Shown piece by piece: positions 55,830 to 64,000 of a stretch of 64,000 nucleotides of DNA. Within the stretch, counting starts at the first letter, position 1. Every line of letters begins with the position of its first letter. The notes under the pieces are model-generated. The model did not search any database and was not told the origin of the DNA. It was given only the letters and a program-made list of their open reading frames with translations. A program made the translations under genes and the position numbers. The DNA is from Pseudomonadales bacterium (GTDB lineage: Bacteria; Pseudomonadota; Gammaproteobacteria; Pseudomonadales; Ketobacteraceae): contig NZXG01000054.1 of assembly GCA_002701845.1 (NCBI GenBank), forward strand, positions 1-64,000. The letters run 5' to 3'.

Positions 55830-58097
55830 ATGAAGCAGAAGCAGTTGATTCTTGCGGCCGTGGTGATGGCCGGTTGTCTCTACGGTTGCGGGGCATCTGA
55901 AGCCACCAGTGATGAACCATCCGGCGATGCCTTCGCGGTAACCACCAGCGGGGCTGGCAGCATTTCTCAAACCGATACCGACACTGCCCCGGGTGATGAC
56001 TATCTGCCACCGGCCACGGATACTGCGGCGGATGACTTCAGTCTTCCGACTCAGGAAAATGAGACCACCAGCGGTGGTGGAAATATCAATGGCGCTTTCG
56101 TGCAGGAGCCCGAGCTGTATCCGTTCGACCGGGCTCCCCGTAACCGGCTTACCGCCAGCAACAGGAAAGTGTTTGCCCATTACTTCACACCCTATCCCGT
56201 CTCCATCAACAACAAGGTGCCCGAAGCCGGTTACTACCGGACCAACTACCTGAACCCCTACGGTGAAAACGGCAAGTTTCTGAGCAAAGGCGGTCTGTTG
56301 CGTCAGAAGCCCCTGGATCGGGCCCCGGTACCGGAATACGAACCCTTTAACATCACCGATATGCGTCACGAAGTGCGCATGGCCGCCGCCATGGGTCTGG
56401 ATGGCTTCGCGGTGGATATCCTGGATTACAACGGCACCCACTGGCGCCGAACCCTGAACATGATTGATATTGCCGCCCAGGAGTTCGACGATTTTTATGT
56501 GCTGGTGATGCCGGATATGAACTCCCTGTCCGATCCCGGTGATTTTGTCAAAATTGTCCGTGCGCTCAACAACAAGCCCGCCGCTTACCGGCTGGCGGAT
56601 GGAACCCTGGTGGTAGCGCCTTATCTGGCCGAAAACTACAGCCCCACCTGGTGGGTCCAGCAGGTGGATAAACTGCGGGCAGAAGGGATCAAGCTGATGC
56701 TGTGGCCGGTCTACCAGGGCTGGGGCGAGGATCTGGAGGATTTCATCAGCGCCTACCCCAGTCGCTACCGGGATTATCTGTACGGGGTATCCGACTGGGG
56801 TCCGCGCACCCCCACCGCTGGCGGCCGGCTGGGCGCTGCGGTGGCCAGTGCCCATGCCCAGGGCGTGAAATGGATGTCGCCCGTTGCCCCTCAGGATATG
56901 CGGCCGAAATCCATGATCTTCACCGAAGCCGGCAACAGCGAGGCACTGCGCAATCTGTGGATGAGCGCCATCAACGGCGGTGCGGACTGGGTGCAACTGA
57001 TCAGCTGGAACGATTATTCCGAAGCCACTGAGATTGCGCCATCCACAGGCACCGGCTTTGGCTTTTACGATTTGTCCACCTACTATGTGCAGTGGTTCAA
57101 ACTGGGACGACCTGCCATCAAGCGCGATGCAGTGTACGCCTTCTATCGGCCTCACCACAGCGATGCTCCGCTTGCCCCCAGTTCACCCCAGTCATTGGTG
57201 ATGCAGGCCATGAACGGGGAAGCGCCGCGAGACCAGATCGAAATGGTCGCCTTTCTTAAAGCGCCGGCCAAACTGCAGATAGAGATTAACGGCTATGTCT
57301 ATGAAAAGCAGGCCGCGGCTGGCATGGCGGTGTTCAGAATTCCACTGACCGAGGGCACTCCCATTTTCAATGTTGTGCGTAATGGTAAAGTGGTGGAGTC
57401 CATGCGCGGTGCCGTGGATATCACCGGCAATGTTGAAATACAAAACCTGTTGTACCACGGCATGAGCAGTCGCCGTCAGGGTTTCACCGACACTGAGGTC
57501 GCCCTGAGCTGGCCCTGGCGTTACGGCAGTTTCACCGGCAGCCAGCAGTTCGGGCGCGCCACCGAGGCCTCACCCTTTACCCGTCGCGCTCATTTCGGAC
57601 CTCACCAGTACAAGGACGTGGCGGCGGACAAATTTCAGGGCTTCGGCTACAGCTTTTTGCCCGCCGACAGTACCCGCACCACCAGTATCAGCTTTGATTT
57701 TAAAATCAAAAGCATCAGTGGCGGTCCCTTCACCTACCGCGTGCATCTGGCCGGTTCCGATCAGGATTTCGGTGCCAGGCTGTCCATCGCTGGCGAGGGG
57801 ATGGAATTCTCCATCGGCAATCGGATGACCGGCTATTCTGACTACGTGAATAATGAACCCCTGACCGTAGACCAGTGGTATCGGGTGGATCTCAGTGTGA
57901 ATCGACTGGATGGCGATGAAGATACCTACAGACTGCGTTTGACCGACACCACCGGTAAGGTTATTCAGTCGAGCGCACTACCATTTGAGCGGGATCTGGA
58001 TGAGCTGGCCACACTGCTATTTGTTTGCGACCGCAATATCAACGCCAGCACCCGGATTCTGGTGGACAACGTTAGGGTATCAACCGGCAGCCAGTGA
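55830..58097 (+). CDS. GH71-like glycoside hydrolase lipoprotein
   Basis: The 755-residue protein starts with a lipoprotein signal (LILAAVVMAGCLYGC, with lipidation probably at the first or second Cys) and a ~90-residue acidic, Thr/Ser-rich linker. The catalytic region resembles GH71 alpha-1,3-glucanases: KVFAHYFTPYP, MGLDGFAVDILDYNG, LVMPDMNSL, LWPVYQGWG, WVQLISWNDYSEAT. The C-terminal ~300 residues look like beta-sandwich, carbohydrate-binding modules (ISFDFKIKSISGG ... ILVDNVRVST). Probably outer-membrane anchored, trimming or releasing the polymer. Its last 18 bases overlap the convergent phosphatase gene. Confidence 0.7.
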   Translation: MKQKQLILAAVVMAGCLYGCGASEATSDEPSGDAFAVTTSGAGSISQTDTDTAPGDDYLPPATDTAADDFSLPTQENETTSGGGNINGAFVQEPELYPFDRAPRNRLTASNRKVFAHYFTPYPVSINNKVPEAGYYRTNYLNPYGENGKFLSKGGLLRQKPLDRAPVPEYEPFNITDMRHEVRMAAAMGLDGFAVDILDYNGTHWRRTLNMIDIAAQEFDDFYVLVMPDMNSLSDPGDFVKIVRALNNKPAAYRLADGTLVVAPYLAENYSPTWWVQQVDKLRAEGIKLMLWPVYQGWGEDLEDFISAYPSRYRDYLYGVSDWGPRTPTAGGRLGAAVASAHAQGVKWMSPVAPQDMRPKSMIFTEAGNSEALRNLWMSAINGGADWVQLISWNDYSEATEIAPSTGTGFGFYDLSTYYVQWFKLGRPAIKRDAVYAFYRPHHSDAPLAPSSPQSLVMQAMNGEAPRDQIEMVAFLKAPAKLQIEINGYVYEKQAAAGMAVFRIPLTEGTPIFNVVRNGKVVESMRGAVDITGNVEIQNLLYHGMSSRRQGFTDTEVALSWPWRYGSFTGSQQFGRATEASPFTRRAHFGPHQYKDVAADKFQGFGYSFLPADSTRTTSISFDFKIKSISGGPFTYRVHLAGSDQDFGARLSIAGEGMEFSIGNRMTGYSDYVNNEPLTVDQWYRVDLSVNRLDGDEDTYRLRLTDTTGKVIQSSALPFERDLDELATLLFVCDRNINASTRILVDNVRVSTGSQ

Positions 58098-58844
58098 CAG
58101 GCTGCCCTGAGCCAATTGAAAAAACTGATTGGATTCAAACAAGGCCCGGGGTCTGGTGTAAACCAGCTGCCGGGCTTTTTGTTCCCCCACCAGCGCCTTG
58201 GCCCGATGATACCCGGCAGACAGATTGGGAGGACGGTTGCGGGTGTTATGAGCATCGCTGGCAAGCACAGTGATCAGGTCCCGTTCCAGCATCTGGCGCG
58301 CAACCTGTTCCGCCCGCTCCCCGAACTGGCCTACCAGAGCACCGGCGGTAACCTGGAATAAGCATCCTTCGTCCACCAGGGACTGTAACCGGGAAGGTTG
58401 TTTGAGAATGGCGCGATTTCGTTCCGGATGAGCGATCATTGGTAACACGCCGCGTTGCTTCAACCAGCGCAGCATCTTTTCCGTACCCGGAAGAATACGC
58501 CCGTGGGGCATCTCCAGTAGCAGTACGTCATAACCATCCATGCGTCCCAGAAATGGTACCCGCCGGGCCGCCACCAGCGGCAGCATTTCCGCGTCCAGCC
58601 TCACCTCCGCCGCTATGGTAATACGCTGCAACATCTTTTGGCGGGGTAAATGCCTGGCCAACCGCTGAAACGCTTTGCCAATACTGGCAATGTCATTCTC
58701 CCAGCGTCCCAGGTGAATGTGGGGCGTCACAATAATATGGGTGATGCCATCCAGCATGGCTGCCCGCAACAGTGCCAATGACTGTTCCGGTGTCTCCGGG
58801 CCATCGTCCAGACCCGGTAACAGATGGCAATGCACATCAAACAT
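58080..58844 (-). CDS. CpsB/CapC-type PHP tyrosine-protein phosphatase
   Basis: This metal-dependent PHP-fold phosphatase is the partner of the neighbouring BY-kinase and dephosphorylates its Tyr cluster, which controls chain length and export. Metal ligands are visible in FDVHCHLLPGLDDGP, IVTPHIH, MIAHPERNR and LASDAHN. It has 254 residues and lies 21 bases after wzc. The 3' end overlaps the GH71 gene on the other strand. Confidence 0.93.
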   Translation of the reverse strand: MFDVHCHLLPGLDDGPETPEQSLALLRAAMLDGITHIIVTPHIHLGRWENDIASIGKAFQRLARHLPRQKMLQRITIAAEVRLDAEMLPLVAARRVPFLGRMDGYDVLLLEMPHGRILPGTEKMLRWLKQRGVLPMIAHPERNRAILKQPSRLQSLVDEGCLFQVTAGALVGQFGERAEQVARQMLERDLITVLASDAHNTRNRPPNLSAGYHRAKALVGEQKARQLVYTRPRALFESNQFFQLAQGSLSLAAG

Positions 58845-58865
58845 AATCCCTTTCCATCACGCCGT

Positions 58866-61025
58866 TCAGGCTTTCGCCGAACCCATTGCCGGCCGCCCAT
58901 AACCGTAATCGCGGAAGTAGTGCTCTGAATCCGGACTATAACTGGCGGCCTTTTTTACGTTGACCTGATTCAATACCACACCACTGATGTGAGCGCCCAC
59001 CGCCCGTAGGTTCTTGAGCCCCTTGGACGCCAGCGGCGCCGAGGTATCATCGGATTTCACCACGTACACCACGGTGTCGGAGTAGGTGGCCAGAACTAGC
59101 GGATCACTCACCGCATGCACCGGTGGAGAATCGATAATAATCCGGTCATAGTGCTGCCCCAGTTGTTTGATCAGCGCGGCGATCCGCTTGGAGGACACCA
59201 CCTCCAACGGGTTGATTCCTTTCAGATTGCCCGTCGGCATAATACTGATGGGCGAGTGCTGGGGCTTGTAAACACATTCCTTCAATGAACATTTACCGTG
59301 GATCAGATCCGCCATGCCCGGGGTGTGGGGATCCATTCCCATCACCTGGGCCAGGGAGGGACGCCGCATATCCGAATCGATCAACAACACCTTTTCCATG
59401 CCACTGAGGGCTTCCGCCAGATTCATGGCCACGGTGGATTTTCCCTCATCCGGTATGGAAGAAGTGACCAGCACCACTTTGCTGTGCTCCTCCATACCGG
59501 ACAATACGAATGCCGTCCGGATGGTACGCATGGATTCGGCAAAATGACTGCTGGTATCTTCTGAGAAGCCTCGGTAGGTCGCTTTGCTTTTGCCCTGTTT
59601 TACCAGTGGCAAGAAGCCCAGTAAGGTAGCCCCCAGTTTTTCCTCCACGTCCTCCCCGGTGCGCACCGTATTGCGCAGGGACTCCAGCAGGAAAGCCACG
59701 CCCACCGCAATCAGGGTGCTGAATATAAAGGCCACCAGCACCGACAGGGTCTTCTTCGGCCGCACCGGTGTCAGAGGCGCCACCGCCGGGTCCACAATCC
59801 GGGCATGGGCCGATTGCAGGCCACGGGACTCCTCTGTTTCCTTGGCCCGGGTCAGGAACATGTTGAACAGGTTGCGGTTGGTTTCCACCTCCCGTTGCAA
59901 CTCTCGCAGTTTGATTTCCTTGCGGTTGATGTCCTGCAGCGTGCCCTTGGCTTCCGCCAGTTGTTGTTGCAATGCCCGCTCGGTTTCCCGGGCCGCCTCG
60001 TAGTTGGACTTGACACCGTCCGCCACGCTGCGGATCTGCTGGTACAGTTGCTGGTCCGCGGTGCGGGCCTCGGTACGCGCCGCCATCATCCGCGGATGCT
60101 TGGGCCCATAGCGCTGGCTTAATTCCTCCACCCGGGCGTCAGCCTGAGCCTTGGCCTGCTTGAAATTCCGCACCAGTTCGTGGCCCAGGATGCTGGGGAT
60201 GCTCATTAATTGCGAGGGGGAGGCATTGGGGCCCAACGCCTGAATCTGCTGATAGACCGTTTCGATCTGGGAGCGCTGCTCTTTGGCTTCCACATAACGC
60301 TGGGTGATTTCAGCGATCTCATCGGCGTCCAGGGTCTGCACCCCGCGCACATCCACCAGTTCCGCCTCCTCACGATACTCCTGCAGGCGTTGCTCGGATT
60401 CCTGCAGGGTCTGCCGCAAATCCTCCAGTCGCTCACTGAGCCAGTCGGTGGCACGCACGGTGGCGCCCTGACGCTCTTCCATATGGTGCTGGATATACTG
60501 CGCGGCGACGGTATCGGTGATGGTGGCCGCCAGCTCCGGATCCGGTGATTCATAACTGATCTTCACCAACTGTGTGTTGCGCACCGGCGTCACGGAAAGC
60601 CCGTTCATAAACCGATCCACCACCAGTTCGAATTTTTGCTGGTCGGTAAGATTCCCGGGCTTTTCCAGGGCAAACAGCGGATGCTGCTCCAGCTCCAGGT
60701 GGCGCACCACCCGTTCCGCCAGATCCCGCGACTTCAGAATTTCAAACTGGGTCAGATAATATTCCTGGTCTTTGGTGTTGAGGCCATAAACCTCCTCAAT
60801 GGACAGTACCCGGTTCTCCTGGTTTTCTATCAGCACGGTGGTGTTGGCCCGATAAATGGGCGTCAATTGCGACACATAGGCGGCGGTGGCCAGGGTGACG
60901 GCGGCGATAAACCCCAGAATCAACCACTTGTGCAGTTTCAATACCCGCCAGTAGCGCTGGATTTCAGTTTCATCGTCCTGTCGGTAGCTCTGGGCAAACA
61001 GGGTAATGTCTTTTTGCATGGTCAT
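58866..61025 (-). CDS. wzc: Wzc-like chain-length regulator and tyrosine autokinase
   Basis: The protein sits in the inner membrane and spans the periplasm with a coiled coil. A Wzz-type domain (RYWRVLKLHKWLILGFIAAV; PxxP-type PVRPKKTLSVLVAFIFSTL) is fused to a BY-kinase: Walker A SSIPDEGKSTVAMN, Walker A' VLLIDSDMRRP, Walker B IIIDSPPV. A short C-terminal Tyr cluster is present (SYSPDSEHYFRDYGYG). It has 719 residues. It follows wza by 61 bases and precedes the phosphatase. Confidence 0.95.
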   Translation of the reverse strand: MTMQKDITLFAQSYRQDDETEIQRYWRVLKLHKWLILGFIAAVTLATAAYVSQLTPIYRANTTVLIENQENRVLSIEEVYGLNTKDQEYYLTQFEILKSRDLAERVVRHLELEQHPLFALEKPGNLTDQQKFELVVDRFMNGLSVTPVRNTQLVKISYESPDPELAATITDTVAAQYIQHHMEERQGATVRATDWLSERLEDLRQTLQESEQRLQEYREEAELVDVRGVQTLDADEIAEITQRYVEAKEQRSQIETVYQQIQALGPNASPSQLMSIPSILGHELVRNFKQAKAQADARVEELSQRYGPKHPRMMAARTEARTADQQLYQQIRSVADGVKSNYEAARETERALQQQLAEAKGTLQDINRKEIKLRELQREVETNRNLFNMFLTRAKETEESRGLQSAHARIVDPAVAPLTPVRPKKTLSVLVAFIFSTLIAVGVAFLLESLRNTVRTGEDVEEKLGATLLGFLPLVKQGKSKATYRGFSEDTSSHFAESMRTIRTAFVLSGMEEHSKVVLVTSSIPDEGKSTVAMNLAEALSGMEKVLLIDSDMRRPSLAQVMGMDPHTPGMADLIHGKCSLKECVYKPQHSPISIMPTGNLKGINPLEVVSSKRIAALIKQLGQHYDRIIIDSPPVHAVSDPLVLATYSDTVVYVVKSDDTSAPLASKGLKNLRAVGAHISGVVLNQVNVKKAASYSPDSEHYFRDYGYGRPAMGSAKA

Positions 61026-61086
61026 GGTCGTGATGCCCCACCTGTGCTAATGAGTAAATTCCTGTAACCACCATCGGGCAAGTCCA

Positions 61087-61641
61087 TCAGAAGAAGCTCT
61101 GCTCAATGGTGATGATGTCTCCGGGCTTGACCAACGCATTCAGGTTGACCTTCCGTGGTCTGGCATTGGCATCCGTCTCCGGCACCACATAGATTTCGTT
61201 GCGGGAGGCGCGCTCGGTAAAACCACCGGCCAGGGAAATCGCCTTGCGCACGGTGAGACCGGGCTGGAAGGGAAAGCCACCGGGCCGCGCCACTTCGCCA
61301 TTAACGTAAAAGTTACGATAACTGAGGATGGAAACCGTCACCTTGGGATCCACCAGATAATCTCCGGATAAGCCGTTGGTGATATAGCGCTCCAGCTGAC
61401 CCACGGTCATACCCCGCAACCGGATTTCGCCGAGAAAGGGATAGGACAACAGGCCGGTGTCACTGACCTGGGTTTCGATACTCAGGTCCGGCTCGCCATA
61501 GACCTGAACCCGAATGGTGTCACCGGGCCCCAGCACATAGGCCGACATGTCTTTGCCGGTGGCACCGATCGCCGACGTGCTCAGGCCCAGCGCCAGCAAG
61601 GTCACCGCAAGCAGGGAACGAACCCAAAGTGGCTGATACAT
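61087..61641 (-). CDS. Polysaccharide export protein, Wza family (short)
   Basis: The secreted protein starts with a signal peptide (VRSLLAVTLLALGLSTSAIG). A poly-export domain (YVLGPGDTIRVQVYGEPDLS, LLSYPFLGEIRL) and one SLBB domain (NFYVNGEVARPGGFPF ... VRKAISLAGGFTE) follow. At 184 residues it lacks the C-terminal membrane helix of E. coli Wza, and no lipobox Cys is evident, so it may be periplasmic and pair with the barrel protein. ATG 61641 has CAGGAG 8 bases upstream and is preferred to 61665. Confidence 0.93.
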   Translation of the reverse strand: MYQPLWVRSLLAVTLLALGLSTSAIGATGKDMSAYVLGPGDTIRVQVYGEPDLSIETQVSDTGLLSYPFLGEIRLRGMTVGQLERYITNGLSGDYLVDPKVTVSILSYRNFYVNGEVARPGGFPFQPGLTVRKAISLAGGFTERASRNEIYVVPETDANARPRKVNLNALVKPGDIITIEQSFF

Positions 61642-61661
61642 TTCCAATCTCCTGAAACTCC

Positions 61662-62888
61662 TCAATCGGCGGCAATGTCCACGTAGACCAGTGCCAGCTT
61701 TCGTTTGTAATCAAAATTGTCCACATCGGAATCGTTGTCCTGATGCAGCAGGCGTAAACCCAGCCGCAGCCAGTAGCGCATGTTATATTCCAGCTCAAAG
61801 CTGGTGGTCACATTGGTATCGGTGCGACCGGACTGGCTGCCCTGGTAATCGTTCACACTGCGGGCCAGCGCCAGTTCCGACCCGAAGCGGGAAGACCATT
61901 CCGTTTCCCACCCCAGGTTGTAACGCCGGGTGTCGATAAAACTGCCTTCACCATTGGTCTCCCGATCCTCTCTGGAGGTGGCGAGAGTAAACGCCATATA
62001 AGTCCGTGGCGCCCAGCGGGCATCCACCTGCCAGCTGGGACCGGAGAAATCCTCCCGGTCCGGATCCACGAAGTCCTTCTCCCGGTAACCCACCAGAATA
62101 CTGGCGTTACTCTTGCCAGTTGCGTTCCAATCCACTCCCAGCAGCCACTCATTGGTGTCGCTGTCCAGGGTATCCGGGGCACCGGCCACCGCCTCGGGAT
62201 TGTTATCGTACTCCACCTCACCGACAATCCAGGCCACCTGGGCCCGGGTCCGGCCCGCCACCTGATAGCTGAAATCCGCCTCGGCCTGAGTAAGCAGATA
62301 GTCCCGGCGGCTGGTCAGACTTGTAAAATTTTCATACTGCTTGTCGTTCTGACTCAAAGCCAGAGTCAAGCGGCCGATGGAATTACGGGACCCAAGTTGG
62401 TAACGCCCCTCATAATAGGTTTCGCTGTACTCAATGGGCTCATCCACCAGATCCGGATTGTCTTCGGTAAGCCCCGTGCCCCGAGCCTCATGACGCAGAT
62501 CGTAACGGCTGATGAAGGCAAGTTCATTGCGATGGTCCAACTCCCAACGCACATTCAATGCGGTGCCATAGTCGTCATAATCGTTGACCGATTCCTCGGC
62601 GTAACGACCGGCGGTATAGCCCAGATCAACTATACCCCGGAAGCTGCCTCGCCCCATCCCCAGTTTCAGCTGCGGTGATAAGGTAGTAATCCAATCATTC
62701 TCGATCAGATCGTCGCTGGACTCCCGGTAAATGTTGTCATCGTAGGCCTGGGTAATTACCAGACTGGGCTCCACCAGGTACTCGAACTCTGAGAAAAATC
62801 CACGGTCCTGGGTCTCGGCACTGACCGGCTCGGGACTCAGAACTGCAACCGCCACCAGCAGCGACAGCCTGACATAACCGGTTGTCAT
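61662..62888 (-). CDS. Outer-membrane beta-barrel protein (EpsL/BBP2-like)
   Basis: After a signal peptide (YVRLSLLVAVAVLSPEPVSA) the protein is a series of alternating aromatic/charged beta strands, ending in YKRKLALVYVDIAAD, as in beta-barrel porins of exopolysaccharide operons. ATG 62888 has AGGAAG nine bases upstream; the open frame extends to 63083 but without signal-like sequence. It is first in the minus-strand export arm and is a probable outer-membrane exit pore working with the short Wza protein. Low conservation makes the family name approximate. Confidence 0.75.
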   Translation of the reverse strand: MTTGYVRLSLLVAVAVLSPEPVSAETQDRGFFSEFEYLVEPSLVITQAYDDNIYRESSDDLIENDWITTLSPQLKLGMGRGSFRGIVDLGYTAGRYAEESVNDYDDYGTALNVRWELDHRNELAFISRYDLRHEARGTGLTEDNPDLVDEPIEYSETYYEGRYQLGSRNSIGRLTLALSQNDKQYENFTSLTSRRDYLLTQAEADFSYQVAGRTRAQVAWIVGEVEYDNNPEAVAGAPDTLDSDTNEWLLGVDWNATGKSNASILVGYREKDFVDPDREDFSGPSWQVDARWAPRTYMAFTLATSREDRETNGEGSFIDTRRYNLGWETEWSSRFGSELALARSVNDYQGSQSGRTDTNVTTSFELEYNMRYWLRLGLRLLHQDNDSDVDNFDYKRKLALVYVDIAAD

Positions 62889-63630
62889 GAACACCGACTT
62901 CCTGTCCCCCCCGGGAGCCTGAAATGGGGGGATGACTTGTCTCCGGGACATTGAGCCTCCTATTGTGCCTGTGCCGCCAGAAATGCACCAAAGCCCGGTG
63001 GTCCAGCAGTAAAACGTCCCCAGTGGCTTCCGCAACCGGGGCGACGAATTACTATGCATAAGATTTGCCAACACTGACTGCATTTGGGGTTATTGCCCAC
63101 GGCCCCACCCCCGTCCGGGAACCTCAAAAAAAATTACTTTCACAGTCAATGGCTTATTTGGTAACGGATGCTCTATCGGACGAGTGTCCCCCACGCCGGC
63201 CGTCACCGCCCTGCCCAGGCCTGAGTGGCCGTCAGGCCAACCGAATCCCGCTGCGTCTTTTTCGCTCAGGGAGCCGGATGCTCTGCTTTGGTGCAGGCGC
63301 AAGCTTACCAACCCGGGCTAAATGCCGTCCACCACCCAGGTCACACCGGTGAGCTGATCCGCAGCCAACCCGCTGCCCGCGCTTGGTGCAGACATCAACC
63401 GGTGTTCAAATATTTTGCTCATAACCGGCCAGGGGCAGAACGGGTAATCTACCCATAATACCCCGGTAACCGCCCGGAAATAGGATAAACCGGAAAATGA
63501 GCGGTCGTCGGTTTACTGACCGATTATTCGGGTGGCATGCTATGTGCTTCATAGCTGGGCTGGCAAGTGAATACTTCCAGGAACAGGCTATTTTTTAGGT
63601 CAACATCCAGCAACCAAGGACTATCTGGGT
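62889..63630. other. Long divergent non-coding region
   Basis: These 742 bases lie between the leftward export arm and the rightward membrane-protein gene. I see no supported gene. Two weak hairpins are visible: ggcctga/tcaggcc at 63218-63238, and taaaccg/cggttta near 63487-63515. The length suggests complex regulation of both arms, but I could not match a known riboswitch or regulator site. Confidence 0.5.
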
Positions 63631-64000
63631 ATGGGGCTCTTGCTCGGCTTCGCCTTTGCGATTTTCGTATCTTTACTTCCCGTGTTTATCCTCCTGGAAT
63701 CCGGGATCCTGAGCTTGCCCGTGTGGCTCACCCTTGGTGTCTTCGTGGTCCAGCTGTTGAAGCTGGTTTTTAACCGGCGACAGGATTACCTGTACGCGTC
63801 ATTTCTTTGTTTTTTCTATATTTTCATGATCCTGGCGCCATTGTTACAGATGAGCGACGGGCATTTCCCCTGGGTTGATTTCTACACCGGTGACGAGGTT
63901 GAGCTGTCCTGGTGGATCACCCTGAGTGCCCTGGTCAGCTTCGAACTGGGCTATCTGGCGTTTCATCTGTTCGAGCCCCGGGTCAAGGTTCAGGATACCG
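63631..64000 (+). CDS. Polytopic membrane protein, possibly polysaccharide polymerase (5' part)
   Basis: ATG 63631 has AAGGA ten bases upstream, and the frame stays open to the window end. The 123 visible residues have at least four hydrophobic segments (LLGFAFAIFVSLLPVFILLE; LPVWLTLGVFVVQLLKLVF; LYASFLCFFYIFMILAPLLQ; WWITLSALVSFELGYLAFHL). This topology near exopolysaccharide genes fits a Wzy-type repeat-unit polymerase. Too little is visible to be certain, and no catalytic motif can be assigned. Confidence 0.6.
   Translation, partial: MGLLLGFAFAIFVSLLPVFILLESGILSLPVWLTLGVFVVQLLKLVFNRRQDYLYASFLCFFYIFMILAPLLQMSDGHFPWVDFYTGDEVELSWWITLSALVSFELGYLAFHLFEPRVKVQDT

Overview
The window is a piece of a gammaproteobacterial chromosome. 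The right half has the conserved order mnmG-rsmG-parA-parB-atpIBEFHAGDC-glmU-glmS on the minus strand, which usually lies near the replication origin. Gene content (TRAP transporter, GlmS/GlmU, F-type ATP synthase with a proton-type c subunit, Wzc/Wza exopolysaccharide export) fits a marine Alcanivorax/Marinobacter-like organism. The genus is an inference, not a determination.

Layout. (1) 1-772: the end of a TRAP large permease gene, a terminator, and the first codons of what looks like a tesB-type acyl-CoA thioesterase. (2) 773-3427: an IS21-family element (istA, istB) with 13-bp perfect terminal inverted repeats but no target duplication. (3) 3428-28549: an AT-richer Tn7-like transposon inserted exactly 25 bp after the glmS stop codon. 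It carries full-length tnsA-B-C-D-E and a right end with three TnsB-type repeats. Its left end is missing, apparently removed with the rest of the thioesterase gene by an IS21-associated deletion. (4) 28575-43537: the core block from glmS to mnmG. (5) 43538-46450: a cold-shock gene, a twice-frameshifted CocE/S15-type hydrolase and a short tandem repeat. (6) 47023-64000: an exopolysaccharide locus. It has a plus-strand arm (WcaJ-like initiating transferase, WcaI-like glycosyltransferase, gmd, fcl, an HPPD-family dioxygenase, an A-T-TE NRPS-like enzyme, a GH71-like lipoprotein) and a minus-strand arm (EpsL-like barrel, Wza, Wzc, PHP phosphatase). The start of a polytopic membrane protein runs off the window.

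The transposon cargo looks like a defence island. One operon (12047 to 3428) encodes a type I restriction system (hsdM, hsdS, hsdR) with an embedded abortive-infection-like protein, a Schlafen/AlbA_2-type protein, a 52-residue ORF, and a TOTE-type primase gene cut by the IS21 element. Next comes a plus-strand HTH/NADAR pair. The most unusual unit is a tightly packed five-gene minus-strand operon (20385 to 13260): a SIS-HAD fusion, a phosphoribosyltransferase-like protein, an ORC/CDC6-like AAA ATPase, a CARF-reminiscent Rossmann protein with no recognised family, and a PfkB kinase carrying a CxxC insert. I infer a system that makes or senses a phosphosugar- or nucleotide-like molecule, gated by an ATPase. 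This is the best candidate for an undescribed system here.

A second candidate is the HPPD-family plus A-T-TE pair inside the GDP-fucose exopolysaccharide locus. The adenylation domain has Ser where amino-acid-activating domains have Asp, which suggests a keto- or aryl-acid substrate.
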